Source: Agrostemma githago (taxonomy: Eukaryota > Streptophyta > Magnoliopsida > Caryophyllales > Caryophyllaceae). From it: a stretch of DNA of 64,000 nt. Shown in pieces: positions 32,051 through 43,120 of the stretch. The translations under genes were made by a program, and so were the position numbers. The stretch lies in NCBI GenBank assembly GCA_958450325.1, contig OY288241.1:45583978-45647977 (forward strand). Direction: 5' to 3'. Position 1 is the first letter of the stretch. Every line of letters starts with the position of its first letter. The notes under the pieces were generated by a model. That model had not been told where the DNA came from and made no database searches. It saw nothing but the letters and a program-made list of their open reading frames with translations.

Positions 32051-34834
32051 ATCCAAGACAAAACAAATACCGCTTCCCTCAACAAAGCGGTGAAATAGAC
32101 ACCGGTTAAGGACTCAAGGCAAGTGACAACGTTCCCAAGCTAATAACACAAACCGAAATGGACAAAACCCCAATAGTATGACGACAAAGCAATAAAAACG
32201 TTGGTAACTTACCTAGGTTCCTCCTAACCTTCTAAGATAGTACTACGGGACGATAGGCGGGATGGAAAAAGGATGAACCCCAGAGTTAGTCGACACTGTA
32301 GGTAAGTGAAGCCCCGCCCCCTTTAGCGTTAAGCCAAGAGGGTCGTCCCATGTCCAAAATCGTCCAACTAGTCCAAGTAAAAAGGTGGTCAAGGTTGCAA
32401 AATGAGGGAAGACCGACCATTACCGCTATCATCCTTTTTAGGGACTCGGTCCTTTGGTAGGCTCCTCGCGGTAATAGTCGGAAAAAGGCTTATTTTTGAG
32501 GGTGAGGGTTCTTTTTGTGAGATTGTTTTCTTTTGGCATTCTTTTCTTTTGCATTTGGCTTTTGAGTTGCTATGCCACTTCTTTTTCTTCTTTTGTATTT
32601 TGTTTTTCTTTTCTTGTGCCTTTTTTTTTCTTCTTTCTTTTCTTTCTTTTTTCTTTCTTTTTCTTTCATTTTCTTTCGTTCCTTGGCTTGCCTTTTTGAT
32701 ATGTTTTGTTTTGTAGGCACTTGGAACCACGTAAGACAATTTGCAACTTATTTGTGGAAACGTGTATGAAATAGGGAAATGGGTAAGTCAGGACGGCGCC
32801 TTTCCTTCAAACCACAAAAAGGGGGAGAACTTGGACTAATCAAAGCAATTCCGAACATGGTCACCTAAGAGATGGGACTCGGCAACCAAGGCCTTTTCAC
32901 ACCGTGGGTGGTCAAAATGGTCAAAATGCAAATCCCGTAGTAAATCCCTAGTAAGCTAGGTGGACTCAAGGTAAGAAACCAACGAAATCATTGATTTAGG
33001 GTCATTCTACTAGGCTAAAGTCCAAGACTCGACTCATATTACTAGAAAGGGAAAGTAGACATTTGCTCGCTAGCCTCAAAACCGGGTTTTCGAAAACCTA
33101 TTTACACATTAGACACAAACACAAGACATAACACAAAGACAAAGACATGACAAAAACGAGAGAAATTGAGAAGAAGGCAATCTAACGAAATGAACAAAAC
33201 AAACAAACAAGGATAACAAACACCACCCCGGATTTCCAAGCAAGCAACCAAATCAACTTCAAACTTTACAGAGCTCCACCCGAGCACACATCATCACAAA
33301 TCTCCTCCAAACTCCACAAGAGACAAAGAGGAAAAAGAGATAAAAGGTGTTACCGGATATCTTGAAGGCCCTCCAAAGTTAACGATACAACGACACAAAA
33401 AGAGAAAGACACGAAAGAAAATCTTCTTGATTTTTATGAAAATTTTCAAATTTTTAGGGGTTTTTAAGATTTTTTCGGAAAGAAACTACGAAAAATAAAG
33501 CTAACTAGACTATCGCTCCCCCACACTTAAACTGAGCAATGTCCTCATGCTCGATCATAGTGTACGGAGACACTAGAAAGAAAAGAAACTACGAAAACAA
33601 AGCAAAAAATCCAAAAGAAAAGCGGCGAAAAGGTAGAATGTGTCCGGCCGGGATGTAATCATGTCACCATGGGCCGAGACGAGAAAAGATATGGATGGGG
33701 AAAAATGAAAAGAAAATAAAAGTAAATGGGAGGGGAGGACTGGGTGTAATCAAGTCACCTAGCTCGGATTCCGCCCGAATCCGCCTAAATTCTATCAAAA
33801 GAAAGAGAAAATCAAAGAAAAAGTGAAAATACTTGGAAATTTGGATTTTGGAATGACTCCCGATGTAGTCACGTCATCGAGAGTCGGGATCAATGACTAC
33901 CAAGGCCCCGAGGGCCACCATGATACAAATGATAAGGGGAAGGGGAACATGCAAAGGGAGACAAGCAATAAAAGACGGAAAAGAAATGAGAGTCGCCTTA
34001 CCAATCGGTTAACAACTCACTAATAACTCCATCGTCTCAATAGTCAATATTGGCACATTTGCTTGTCTTTGTCATTGTTATTCCTCTTCATTCTCGATAT
34101 GGCCACATGTTTGAAGTATTAAGCTTACAATGGTACAAGGAGGTGGGATTCGATGATGAAACTCGGTGGATAGTGAAGAGAAGATGAGATGAATGTATGT
34201 ATGTGAAGTGTAGGGGTCATATGATAGGTGCAAGGGTAGGTTGGGAGGTTGGGAGGGGGTATAAAGTAGTTGGGTGGGATCAAATGTCGAAGAAGAGGCA
34301 AAAAGGAGGAGCAGGGACCCATCTCGGTCGGGATGGATGATCCCGGTCGGGATGACATACCCGTCCCGGTCGGGATCACACTCCAGTAAACTCGATTTTT
34401 GGTACACTCATCCTGATCGGGATGACTCTTTTTCGGTCGGGATGGTTCATCCTTCCCGGTCGGGATGCCTTCTTCTCGGTCGGGAAGAGTCTTCTAGCCC
34501 TTCATAATCTTGATAGCTTCACCCATAAGGCCACCAATACAAACCCGACTTCCTAGCTCAAAATCCATGCTCTATCAATAACCATTCCTTTCTAAGATTC
34601 ATCTTCACTTTGCACCTAACAAATAAGCTCAAAACATTCATCAAAGTCCCTCCCTCTCATCGCTCATCAAAATACCAAATCATAGGAATCTCACAAAACA
34701 AAGAGTCCTAGAAACAAGATCAAAAAATAACACAATTACAAACACAAAAACAAAAGAGAAGAGAGAAAGGGGAATGTACAACATGACGGTTCTTAAGGAA
34801 CTCCGTCAAACCTAGGATGGTGGACTCTTCATTC
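32051..34834 (-). other. Athila-like element: long non-coding 3' region
   Basis: Together with 18095-18330 this is the part between the ORF and the 3' LTR. It has a CT-rich low-complexity stretch (32510-32705), a polypurine-tract-like CTCCCCCACACTTAAAC block near 33514 and the palindrome cluster at 34318-34490. The many ORFs across the CT-rich stretch are compositional. I see no gag or pol remnants. Confidence 0.6.
34318..34490. repeat. Internal cluster of TCCCGGTCGGGA palindromes
   Basis: About seven copies of ATCTCGGTCGGGATG / TCCCGGTCGGGAT-like palindromes lie within 170 bp in the element's interior. They match the cluster found in the LTRs (17617-17742) and suggest that the motif, and not only the LTR, has been amplified. 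Confidence 0.8.
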
Positions 34835-36097
34835 CTAACTATAGCCTTCAAGGGCTCGGAGGAGAAAGTCAAACGCACGAGCCACATCATAATGAGGGCT
34901 CAAGCAAACGAGCCAAGCTATCCTCCACGGCCTCCAAGGTGGAGGCAAGAAGTAGTAATCCCAAGACCCAACGTCATCATTCATGTTGTCTCCGGGGTCT
35001 ATCCATTTTACGAGCTCTAACGACCTCTTCGTCCCTAAGCATAGTCTCCAATCACCAGCAAGCTTCAAGTCTTCATCATGAGGCACAAAAAACAGCTTTG
35101 TCCTCATTTCCTTGTTGCACACCCCCACACCTTCCTCAAGTTCTGGTTCCCCATCTTCAAGTCCCGGAACAACACTTGTCCTCACATCATCTTGGAGGAG
35201 AGAATTGAAACTTCTACCGGCGGTTTCAATCTCTTCCAAGTCATTGCTTCGCTTACTTGCAAGGGGCTCTTGATGCTTTTCCATATTATCGCACAATGGC
35301 AACTTGAGGTCGTCATTTTCACCCAAAAACTTCACAAATTCCACCAACTCATCCAACTCACTAACCTCCTCAAATTCTTCACCAACATTGCCTTCAACAA
35401 GGGTTTTTTCCTCATTCGCCTCCTCTTGGGTGGACAATTGAGGTTCTTCAAAGTAAACCTCGCTTCTCAAAGGGGATTCATTAGAGGCTTCGTCATTGGG
35501 TTGTTCCCCCTCCCTAAGTGAACATCCCTCATCAAGTTGTGAAGATCGAGTTAAAAACAAGAGGGTTTGAGCCGTTAAAACATTCAATCTAGCATTACGT
35601 TCCTCACTTTCCCTTCGGAGTTCGGCCAAGATTTCATAGTCTTTTTGCACTTGTATGGCCATTTCTTGTTGCATTTGAAGAATCGATTGATTTAACTCCA
35701 AGCTGGGCATTCGGTGGTCATTGGGGTTTTGGAGTGTTACTTGTGAACCTTGATGATGCCCAAGGGGTGGGGCATCATATGGTTGGTAGTGAGGTGAATA
35801 TGATTGGTAGTATTGTGGGTTTTGGGGCTCATATTGTAGTTGAGGTGAAGGGTAATGTGGTTTTTGGGGAATTAGGCTTCCATATGGTGAATCATGATGA
35901 AACATGGTGGGTTCACAATGATTGCTTGAGTAATAGCCACCATGATCATATGATTGATAAGTGTTCACTTGTCGGTAGCCAATTCCATTTCTTTGAAATT
36001 CATACCCACGAGTGTCTTGATTATCCCAAGGAGCTTGATAGTGGTAGAGAGATGTCATGTCATACCCTTGATTCATAGAGGGAAAGGAGTAGCTCAT
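34835..36097 (-). CDS. 420-codon ORF of unknown function, sole ORF of the Athila-like element
   Basis: I do not recognise the protein. The frame is open up to 36388, but that upstream part begins just after the primer site, so I prefer the Met at 36097 ('MSYSFPSMNQGYD'). Residues about 1-140 are rich in Tyr, Gln, Pro and His ('HYPSPQLQYEPQNPQYYQSY'). Residues about 140-185 form a likely coiled coil ('LNQSILQMQQEMAIQVQKDY'). Residues about 200-310 are highly acidic. The last 80 residues are hydrophobic and Trp-rich ('GSWDYYFLPPPWRPWRIAW'). There is no CCHC zinc finger and no protease, RT or integrase motif. The uninterrupted frame in an element with similar LTRs suggests recent selection or youth. 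It could be a divergent gag-like protein or an Athila-type extra ORF. Confidence 0.6.
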   Translation of the reverse strand: MSYSFPSMNQGYDMTSLYHYQAPWDNQDTRGYEFQRNGIGYRQVNTYQSYDHGGYYSSNHCEPTMFHHDSPYGSLIPQKPHYPSPQLQYEPQNPQYYQSYSPHYQPYDAPPLGHHQGSQVTLQNPNDHRMPSLELNQSILQMQQEMAIQVQKDYEILAELRRESEERNARLNVLTAQTLLFLTRSSQLDEGCSLREGEQPNDEASNESPLRSEVYFEEPQLSTQEEANEEKTLVEGNVGEEFEEVSELDELVEFVKFLGENDDLKLPLCDNMEKHQEPLASKRSNDLEEIETAGRSFNSLLQDDVRTSVVPGLEDGEPELEEGVGVCNKEMRTKLFFVPHDEDLKLAGDWRLCLGTKRSLELVKWIDPGDNMNDDVGSWDYYFLPPPWRPWRIAWLVCLSPHYDVARAFDFLLRALEGYS

Positions 36098-36405
36098 GGT
36101 AGCTTCTTGGTGTGGGGAGTTTAGATCAAACCTCACGCTGTGCTCGAAAACTAGGCTTGTACTCGGTTGGAAACCTCTGAAACTAACAACCGTCCGTTTT
36201 TGCGGCTCTGAGTCGTAAGAAAGAGTGTGGTCACCACCTCTAGGCAAAAACTGTAGACTAGGAGCAAACGTGAGAAGTCTAGTGCTTTTTGGGCACTTGA
36301 CAAAAAAGAAATAAACTTCACACACACAAGAAGCAAAAGAAAAAAAAACTACAAAAACAAAGACAAAATCAAGTAAATAGGAAAACAAAGTCTAAACTAG
36401 CACCG

Positions 36406-36423
36406 TCCCCGGCAACGGCGCCA
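36406..36423 (-). other. Primer-binding site complementary to tRNA-Asp
   Basis: TGGCGCCGTTGCCGGGGA on the - strand lies three bases inside the 5' LTR (36427-37965). It matches the 3' end complement of plant tRNA-Asp, the primer used by Athila elements. It fixes the element's orientation. Confidence 0.9.
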
Positions 36424-36426
36424 AAT

Positions 36427-37965
36427 TGATGGGAGGGATTTGCCGTGGATCCCCACCAACAAATAATATCCAACTAATCCTAACACGTAGCTAGGGCAAG
36501 TCGGGTCGAGTCCACGGGGACGGTAAAGAGGGTTTCGACTAAGTTTTACTTAAGAACTTGACTATGTTTCGCGGCTAAACTAAACCAGAACGATAAGAAG
36601 GAAATAAACGATGACTATCACTAAGCTAGGGGTAACAACTAAGGCTAAACGAATCTATCGAACTAAAGAAATCAAACAAGGAAAGAGTAGGGTTAGGTCG
36701 GGTTCATAAGTGTAGTGGGATAGTTGGGTAATCGAGGGTGTAGGTTTCACCTAGTCACTAAGGTCGGTCCGCGCTCTCGCGTCAAAGCCAATGTCCGCAC
36801 ACTCGTGTTAAAGACAAAACCCGAATACTCATGCAAGATGTTACCCAATACACAAGGATTCAACCACATATCAATCACACAATGAGAAGAGGAAGACAAG
36901 CAAGAGAAGTATTTGCAACTACTACTCTAACAAGCATTTCAACAAACACATAGTGTGCACAATATGTGACTAGTAACAAAGAATCCACCTTTACCCACAA
37001 TCAAACCCTAATCATCCATAATTAACACTTAATCCCCCTACTAACCCCACAAAAAGTCTACTCACACTTAGTAAAACTAATACTAACACTATCAAGAGGA
37101 AACAACACAAATAACAAAACATCCATTATGAAACTAGCAAGAACAAGAACAATAAGAAAAGATTGAAACTTGAAAGATTAAACAAGGATTAAGAGTAAAG
37201 AGAATAAGAAGATTATACCTACTAACAAGAGGATGAAAAGATAAGAACTTGCATTAATGAGAAAAACCCAAAACAATCTCCCAAGGTTGTCAATCTTGGA
37301 TGAATCTTGAAGAATTCCCTTAATACAAGACTAATTACTAAGATTAACGATAAAATAAAGACTAATCTACAGTAATCTAGTCTAAAGTAGTCTAGGGTTT
37401 AGTGGGTAATGAAGAACATAAGCTAAGATTACAAGAGGGGGTATTTATAGGGTTACAAGAATAAAGGAGAAGAAGAAAGCAAGCGCGGGCTACAGCAGGG
37501 TCATCCCGGTCGGGATGGATGGTCCCATCCGGGATGGTTTCATCATCCCGTCCCGGTTGACTCAGCAGAAGAGCTTCTTTGTTTGCACTTCATCCCGACC
37601 GGGATGAGGGTTGTCCCGGCCGGGATGGGCCTTGTAGGCCTCTAGTATGGTCCCAAAGGTCCCTCCTTGCTTTTGTTAGGCTTCTCATCGATTCTCAATG
37701 CTCGGGATCGGGTCCAAGGGGCTCGGGAATGGGTCCCAAGGTCTCGGGATCGAGTATAGGCTACCGAGTGATCGTCGCTTCTCTTCGATGGCTCCAAATG
37801 TGTCGGAAACGAGTCGAAATCGCTCCATATCTCCAATAATGGTCCTAGGAACCTAACAAAAGCTAGAAGAAGCGTAAGTAGCCTCTAAAACCGCTCCGAA
37901 GAGCGATTCCACAAGAGAAACCGGGACCAAACACAACAAATAAGCACTACAAACCACACTTATCA
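36427..37965 (-). repeat. 5' LTR of the Athila-like element
   Basis: Partner of 16531-18080, with only scattered substitutions and small indels visible by eye. It carries the same palindrome cluster (37505-37630) and the TATA-like site (37442-37449). It is followed by the target duplication TGAAA at 37966-37970. Confidence 0.92.
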
Positions 37966-38075
37966 TGAAAATAGCCTCAACTAAAATTGTATTTAAAACA
38001 AAATTGACTACTTTCTCATTTATTAATATCAGTCGTAAAACGAAATAGATTTATTGAACCAGTATACAAATCTTG
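37966..38075 (-). mobile_element. Continuation of the truncated TGTAACACCC-family LTR
   Basis: It resumes the LTR interrupted at 16530. The reverse complement of 38020-38070 matches the 53251 copy near 55415-55480 (for example AGATTTGTATACT and CGTTTTACGACT). Similarity ends at about 38075, where GC-rich sequence begins abruptly. Confidence 0.7.
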
Positions 38076-38396
38076 ATGTGGACGTCCGTCCGCACCTCCC
38101 GGCGCCCCGCGCGCGCCTGTGCGGGAATGACCTGGTTTTCAACGTGTGGCGACGGCCACCCGCGCGGCCCCCTCCCTTCCAGGGGCCGGTCCGATCTCGC
38201 GTTCGGGGCGAAGTGTCGGACCTCGATTCGGATGACGATCCGGACTTGAACTAGACGGGTGCGGGCACCCGTGTTTCCGTTTGGAATCGATAGAGTCGTG
38301 GTTGTAAATGTGTAAAGGCCGATTTGTTTGGTAAGGCAACCTTTTTAGTGAACTGAATTTGTTGTCGATTTGTGGAGTCGCCACCGAGTCAATTAT
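38076..38396 (-). other. GC-rich leader-like region and primer-binding-like site of Tat-like element B
   Basis: A sharp change from AT-rich LTR to GC-rich DNA at about 38076. On the - strand GGTGGCGACTCCACA (about 38372-38386) follows the LTR as a primer-binding-like site, and the GC-rich part would be the 5' leader. The small ORFs here (38054-38254, 38139-38444) overlap on opposite strands and are not supported. Confidence 0.45.
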
Positions 38397-40221
38397 GGGA
38401 ACTCGGAAACCGTTCAAGTCAACTTTGATCCCTTGCCGGCTCAAAATTGAGTGGCACTGGACCTAAAGATAAAGAATTTTACCCTTAAGCACTCCATGCC
38501 TGGAATGACTCTCATTGCCAATGGTTTTGGACATCCGGAAACCGTCGATTCTGAGTAAGGGGTGAGGGTACGTATTGGGAAGCCAACATCCGATAGACGT
38601 CAACACCCAATCCCGCCCGCACTATTGCGGCCTCCACTAATCAATTGGTGGGCTGATAACCTAGTTGTTTTGTTGTGGCGGAAATGCTGTAATAACATCC
38701 GTTGTTTTCACCCTATGTCTTTTGCTACGTCGGTTGTTTAAGGACAAGTAAGTATTGTCGTCAAAGCAATTGTGTTTACATTCTTTGCATGTGATATTAC
38801 GTGACAAGCAGGCCATGAAAAGATGCAACGTAGGAGAGTAGAGAGTACTAGTATTATACGTATTAGCAAATCAGTTTTATCGTGATAATACGGATATTAA
38901 CCATTCTCGTGGTATACCTTACCTGGTATTTGCTTAAGTTGCGTTGGTTTGGTATTAATAGAGATGCGTCGAACCTAATAAGACGAGCACCCGAACTAAT
39001 ACGGAACCCGACCATCACTTTGTTCAGTTTTAGTTGTTTTACGTTTTAAATTTCGTGTTAGGTGATTTACCATGCAATTATAAAGGTCATAAAACCAATA
39101 AATCATACGAAAAACTGTAAATGCAAATGTAAGTAAATCACATTATGAGGAGTTGCAGCCTCGGAGTATACACTAAACGGGACTCAATGCGTAGATAGTT
39201 CGAGAACGGATCTCGGAATTACTCGGGTCTCTTTAGTGTGTTTTATTACTTGTGATTGAAGTTAGGACGTTTACGTGTTTTAGTAGATGCTCGTGGACCT
39301 AGTGTCCACATCTAGTGTTATCGTAGTGCATAATAAAAGAAAGTGCGAATATGGAAAGTTTTGTTTAGATGACAACCTAGTGACGACTCGATTTCAACAG
39401 GCGGATCCTCCTAGCTTGACCAGTGACTCCGGCAGAACTCCGTTACCGTTTACCCCTCCTGCGGCTACTTCGGCAGAGCTTCGTTACTAAGGACCAGTTC
39501 TGCGGCTAATTCGGCAGAGCTTCGCTACTAGACTTGAGCTAGTCGATCACAGGAACCTCCGTATCGAGTGGGGTGCTCAAATGTGAGGAGTAGCGTCAAT
39601 GTCGCTTTTATCGAAACTACGATCGAGTGGATCGTTTGCCTCGGGTGTCGGAGTGCGAGCCCTTAGCGAGAATTTAGAGGGGGAAGATAAGAATGAGAAT
39701 TGTGTCGAATGAATAAGGCGGAGGGGGGTATTTATAGGTGTTTTCGGCTCTTATCGCCCATATGGACGCCAGAGCAGAGGCGCACCAAGACTCAGGCGCC
39801 CGGGATTAGGCGCGGTGAGGCTGAGACGCGTGAGGTGGGGCGGTCGGTGTTTTGAAGATACGATTTTGATACTTTCCAAAACTGAGAGGGAGGAGTATAA
39901 TTTGTTACTTGGGGATTAAGGCTCCCGTGGCTTGACCTAGCGTCGTGAACGTTAGTCGGTGCGGTGCTGACTCGGCTTGAGTTTCGAGACCGACTCGGAG
40001 GTCCCGGTGTCGAAATTGACTCTAATTAGTGTCTATGCGACCGTAACGACACGACTAAGGCTGCCATCATGTTAGTTTTAATTTTTCCAAGTAATTATTT
40101 GATCTGTTCTATAGAAAAACTATCTACAACATCGCGAACCCGCGTCGCGTTGCAGACCTATCATCATTGGATGTTTGTCGGGCACCTCTGCAGCCACCAG
40201 GTCCAAATCAGGGTGTCTACA
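38397..40221 (-). mobile_element. LTR of Tat/Ogre-like element B
   Basis: Read on the - strand it begins TGTAGACACCC (ending at 40221) and ends TTCCCA at 38397. It matches LTR A in inverted orientation. A TATA-like site lies at 39729-39736 and a polypurine tract follows at 40222. Short ORFs in it (for example 39287-39490) are not supported. Confidence 0.7.
39729..39736 (-). promoter_or_regulatory. TATA-box-like site in LTR B
   Basis: CCTATAAATACCCCCC on the - strand, inside the LTR and in its transcription direction. The corresponding site in LTR A (near 13885) is degenerate. Confidence 0.5.
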
Positions 40222-40235
40222 GAAGCCCCCACTTT
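40222..40235 (-). other. Polypurine tract of Tat-like element B
   Basis: AAAGTGGGGGCTTC on the - strand directly abuts the TGTAGACACCC start of the LTR, as expected upstream of a 3' LTR. Sequence to the right (to about 40400) matches the DNA upstream of LTR A. Confidence 0.7.
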
Positions 40236-40574
40236 GACTGAGGCTTGGACAAGGCAAAAGTCAAAGTATAGCCGCCCAGGTCAATCGAGGATTACGACCT
40301 GGTGGTTGTCCGGTCGGGTCGTTTTAAGTCCAGTAGACTACGTGTTGAGGCTCGCCTGCCATAGCTTAGAAATCATACCTGACGTCTTTGCTTGCGGTTG
40401 CTTGCTTGGACCCGGGCCGTTGCTTGATATCTCGTTCTTATTTTTTATGCGCGCGCGCTCTGTCTTCTTCGGCTTGTTTTAAACGGTTTATTTTTGTTTT
40501 TAAATGTTTTTGTGTGTAGGTGACACGTTAAGCGTACATGCAAAGAACGTTCTTGTGTGTTAGCTTTTATTTAA
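40236..40574 (-). other. Tat-like element B: non-coding 3' region before the repeats
   Basis: Its first half is the inverted match to 13200-13376. The ORF at 40069-40482 straddles the LTR boundary and has no domain. Nothing else was recognised. Confidence 0.45.
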
Positions 40575-41545
40575 ACGAATGTTTTTGGGATGCTTCTGAA
40601 CCCTTGATAAAACGTTGAGGGCGTTAGTCTCCACTCGAGCGATCGTCTTGGGGATGCTTGTGACCCCTTGGGCGAAATAACATGAATAATAAAAATGTTT
40701 GAGGGCGTCAGTCTCCACTCGAACACCTGTCTTTCGGGATGCCTTTGATCCCTAGGACAAAACAAAATGATATAATCCACTTGAGGGCGTCAGTCTCCAC
40801 TCGAGTAGTTGTCTTTTTGGATGCCTCTGACCCCTTGGACAAAACAAAATGAGATAAACTACTCGAGGGCGTCAGTCTTCACTCGAGTAGCTTTCTTTCG
40901 GGATGCCTATGACCCCAAGAAAAAAACGAGATAAACTACTCGAGGGCGTCAGTCTCCACTCGAGTAGCTGTCTTTCGGGATGCCTCTGACCCCTAGGACA
41001 AAATCGCTGTTGTTAACTACTCAAGGCGTCAGTCTGCACTCGAGTAGCTGTCTTTCGGGATGTCTCTGACCCCTAGGACAAAATTGTTGTTGTTAACTAC
41101 TCAAGGGCGTCAGTCTCCACTCGAGTAGCTGTCTTTCGGGATGCCTCTGACTCCTAGGACAAAATTGTCGTTATTAACTACTCTAGGGCGTCAGTCTCCA
41201 CTCGAGTAGCTGCCTTCCAGGATACTAACGTCCCTTGGGCAAACGAACCATCCGAGGGCGTCAGTCTCCACTCGAATGAAAATTTATGTTGAGTACTGCT
41301 CGAGGGCGTCGGTCTCCACTCGAGCAGCTGCCTTTCGGGATACTAACGTCCCTAGGGCAAAATGAATCATCCGATGGCGTCAGTCTCCACTCAAATGAAA
41401 ATTGCTGTAGAGTACTACTCGAGGGCGTCAGTCTCCACCCGAGCAGCTGCCTTTCGGGATACTAAAGCTCCTAGGGCAAAATTGTTGTGCCTCCGGGATA
41501 CAAACGTCCCTCTGGCAAAATTGTTGTGCCTCTGGCATACTAACG
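40575..41545 (-). repeat. Tandem repeats (period about 80 bp) in the 3' region of Tat-like element B
   Basis: About a dozen units with the core GAGGGCGTCAGTCTCCACTC, then a GAGTAGCTGTCTTTCGGGAT part and a CCCCTAGGACAAAA part. Units shorten towards 41545. They differ in sequence and period from the array of element A, although both occupy the same place. Confidence 0.9.
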
Positions 41546-42116
41546 TCCCTCGGGCAAAATTGTTCTTCGTTTATTTGTTTTAGTTAAATCTTGTTTTGCA
41601 TGTTTGTCTTATCTTGTTCGCGTTTGTTCTTGCTTTTGTCTTGGTTTGTTTATGCATTTGAGTCTGTTCAGAGTTCAATTATGCTAGTCTAGATTGTTTT
41701 GTTACGCGTCCGGGTGCAACGTTTAGGTTAAGTGCTTGTTTTAAAGTCGAGAGTGTATTATCGATGTTGATTAGTAGTTGTCCCATTATTGTTGTTTTGC
41801 TTGTCTTAGTAGGTGCGTTTTTTTTACGTGTATCGACTTTAAGTTCGTCTGCTTTGCTTCATTTTAGCATGGGCCGGGCTGTTTGGGTGCGCATCATTCA
41901 GCGCCCCAAGACTCAAGCGCCCAGCCCCCAGCGCGCTAGCATTCAAGCGCATAAGCTGGAGCGGTCGGAATTTCGTGGTCCGGGTTTGTTTAAGTGAACA
42001 AAAATTGGGGCGATCGTTTTATTTCACAATATTCGAATGCGTTGTCCCCTTCGCCCCAAGATCGATTTCTCGACTTTTCTCGCTAAATTTCATTTCGATT
42101 TCCGCTATTTACGACA
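41546..42116 (+). other. Upstream region of PMD copy 2
   Basis: A T-rich stretch, a GC-rich patch (41885-41960) and then a leader (about 42000-42116) that matches the region upstream of PMD copy 1 (for example GGGCGAT...TTTATTTC near 42011 against 3690). It probably holds the promoter and 5' untranslated region of the antisense PMD gene. Confidence 0.45.
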
Positions 42117-43120
42117 ATGTCGACTCAGGGTAAGTGTTCCTTGCTTGTTTATTGTCAGTTTTGCTTGAATTGATTGATTATGAGTTCGTTTTGTTGAAAA
42201 TCCTAGAAAATCGATTTGGGTGTTTTTTATATGCTATGTTTTGATGCTTGTTCTTAGTTTCATTGTTAAATTAAAGTTGATTAGAGCTTGTTGAAGACGT
42301 TATAAGCTTGATAAGGGTTTTTAAGGTGCGACAATGGCTTGTTATGGGAATGTGTTTGGAATGCTAGGGTTAAGGACCGTTTCTCGATTATTCCGGTGTT
42401 TATTTTGCGTAATCTCGTTCAAATAGTGTGTGTGAGGATGTGGGTGGCTCCCTTGTCGGTTTTCATGGGCTAGGGTGGCTCCTAAGGCTTTCCGTGAAGT
42501 TTTGTGTGTCTTAAGACGGACCAAAAGGCGTCGTAACGATGCCGGCTTTTTCCGAAACCACTTCTATTGTGACTGGGATCAAAAATGGGTGCTAACAGCT
42601 TTCTCAGAATTTTGATATCCCTATCCGAAATTTTGACCCTATTTTGACTTGTGTAAGCTGTTTTAGTCTGATTAGAGATATGTTGTTTGTTTTCTTTTTG
42701 TTTGGTTCTATAGCTAGATATGATACCGAGCGTTCCGAGGGAACTTCTTCAGTTGGTGCTAGTGAAGAGGTTGTTGGGACGAGCTCGCTGACTCCTCGAG
42801 GGATTCGCATGAGGCGATGAATCACCTCGTCTCAGCGCCGCGACCCCGAGACTATTAACGAGGCTGATTTCGATAGAGTGAAGAAGCGCAAGCATCCAGA
42901 GACCGTGGCTAGGAGGGTTCATGCCCCGGCTCCTGCACCGGAGGACGAGGAGGTTGTTTAGGAAGATCCCGAGTGGGCTCGGAACTGGGATGGTCATCAG
43001 CTGATGTTTCACCTTGACCTTCATATTTCTCACCGCATCGTGCGGGGCCTGGTGAGTGTCCTATTCGTGCTTATTAGTTATGTTTCAGGTTTTGTTTTTT
43101 GGCTCGGGTTAGGTTAGGTT

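Larger units (their letters stand above)
16531..37965 (-). mobile_element. Non-autonomous Athila-like Ty3/gypsy LTR retrotransposon, split by CACTA-1
   Basis: Two similar LTRs (16531-18080, 1550 bp; 36427-37965, 1539 bp) begin and end TGATGGGAGG / CCTATCA or TTATCA on the + strand and are flanked by the 5-bp duplication TGAAA. The primer site matches tRNA-Asp and lies left of the right-hand LTR; the polypurine tract lies right of the left-hand LTR. The element therefore reads on the - strand. Without the 13.7-kb CACTA-1 insertion its interior is only about 4.6 kb. It lacks recognisable gag, protease, RT, RNase H and integrase, but has one 420-codon ORF (34835-36097). This fits a large retrotransposon derivative (LARD-like) moved by an autonomous Athila relative. 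Confidence 0.88.

Noticed and set aside
32389..32769. Lys/Glu-rich and Phe/Leu-rich ORFs on both strands
   Set aside because: All lie on one CT-rich low-complexity stretch in the Athila-like element; mirror ORFs on both strands show that composition is the cause.
34835..36388. Using the full 517-codon frame of the unknown ORF
   Set aside because: The first 97 codons begin within 20 bases of the primer site and look like a leader; the Met at 36097 is a better start, though this is not proven.
40575..41545. Regularly spaced repeats that could be mistaken for a CRISPR-like array
   Set aside because: Units are of unequal length with related spacers, in a plant retrotransposon 3' region; it is an ordinary tandem repeat.
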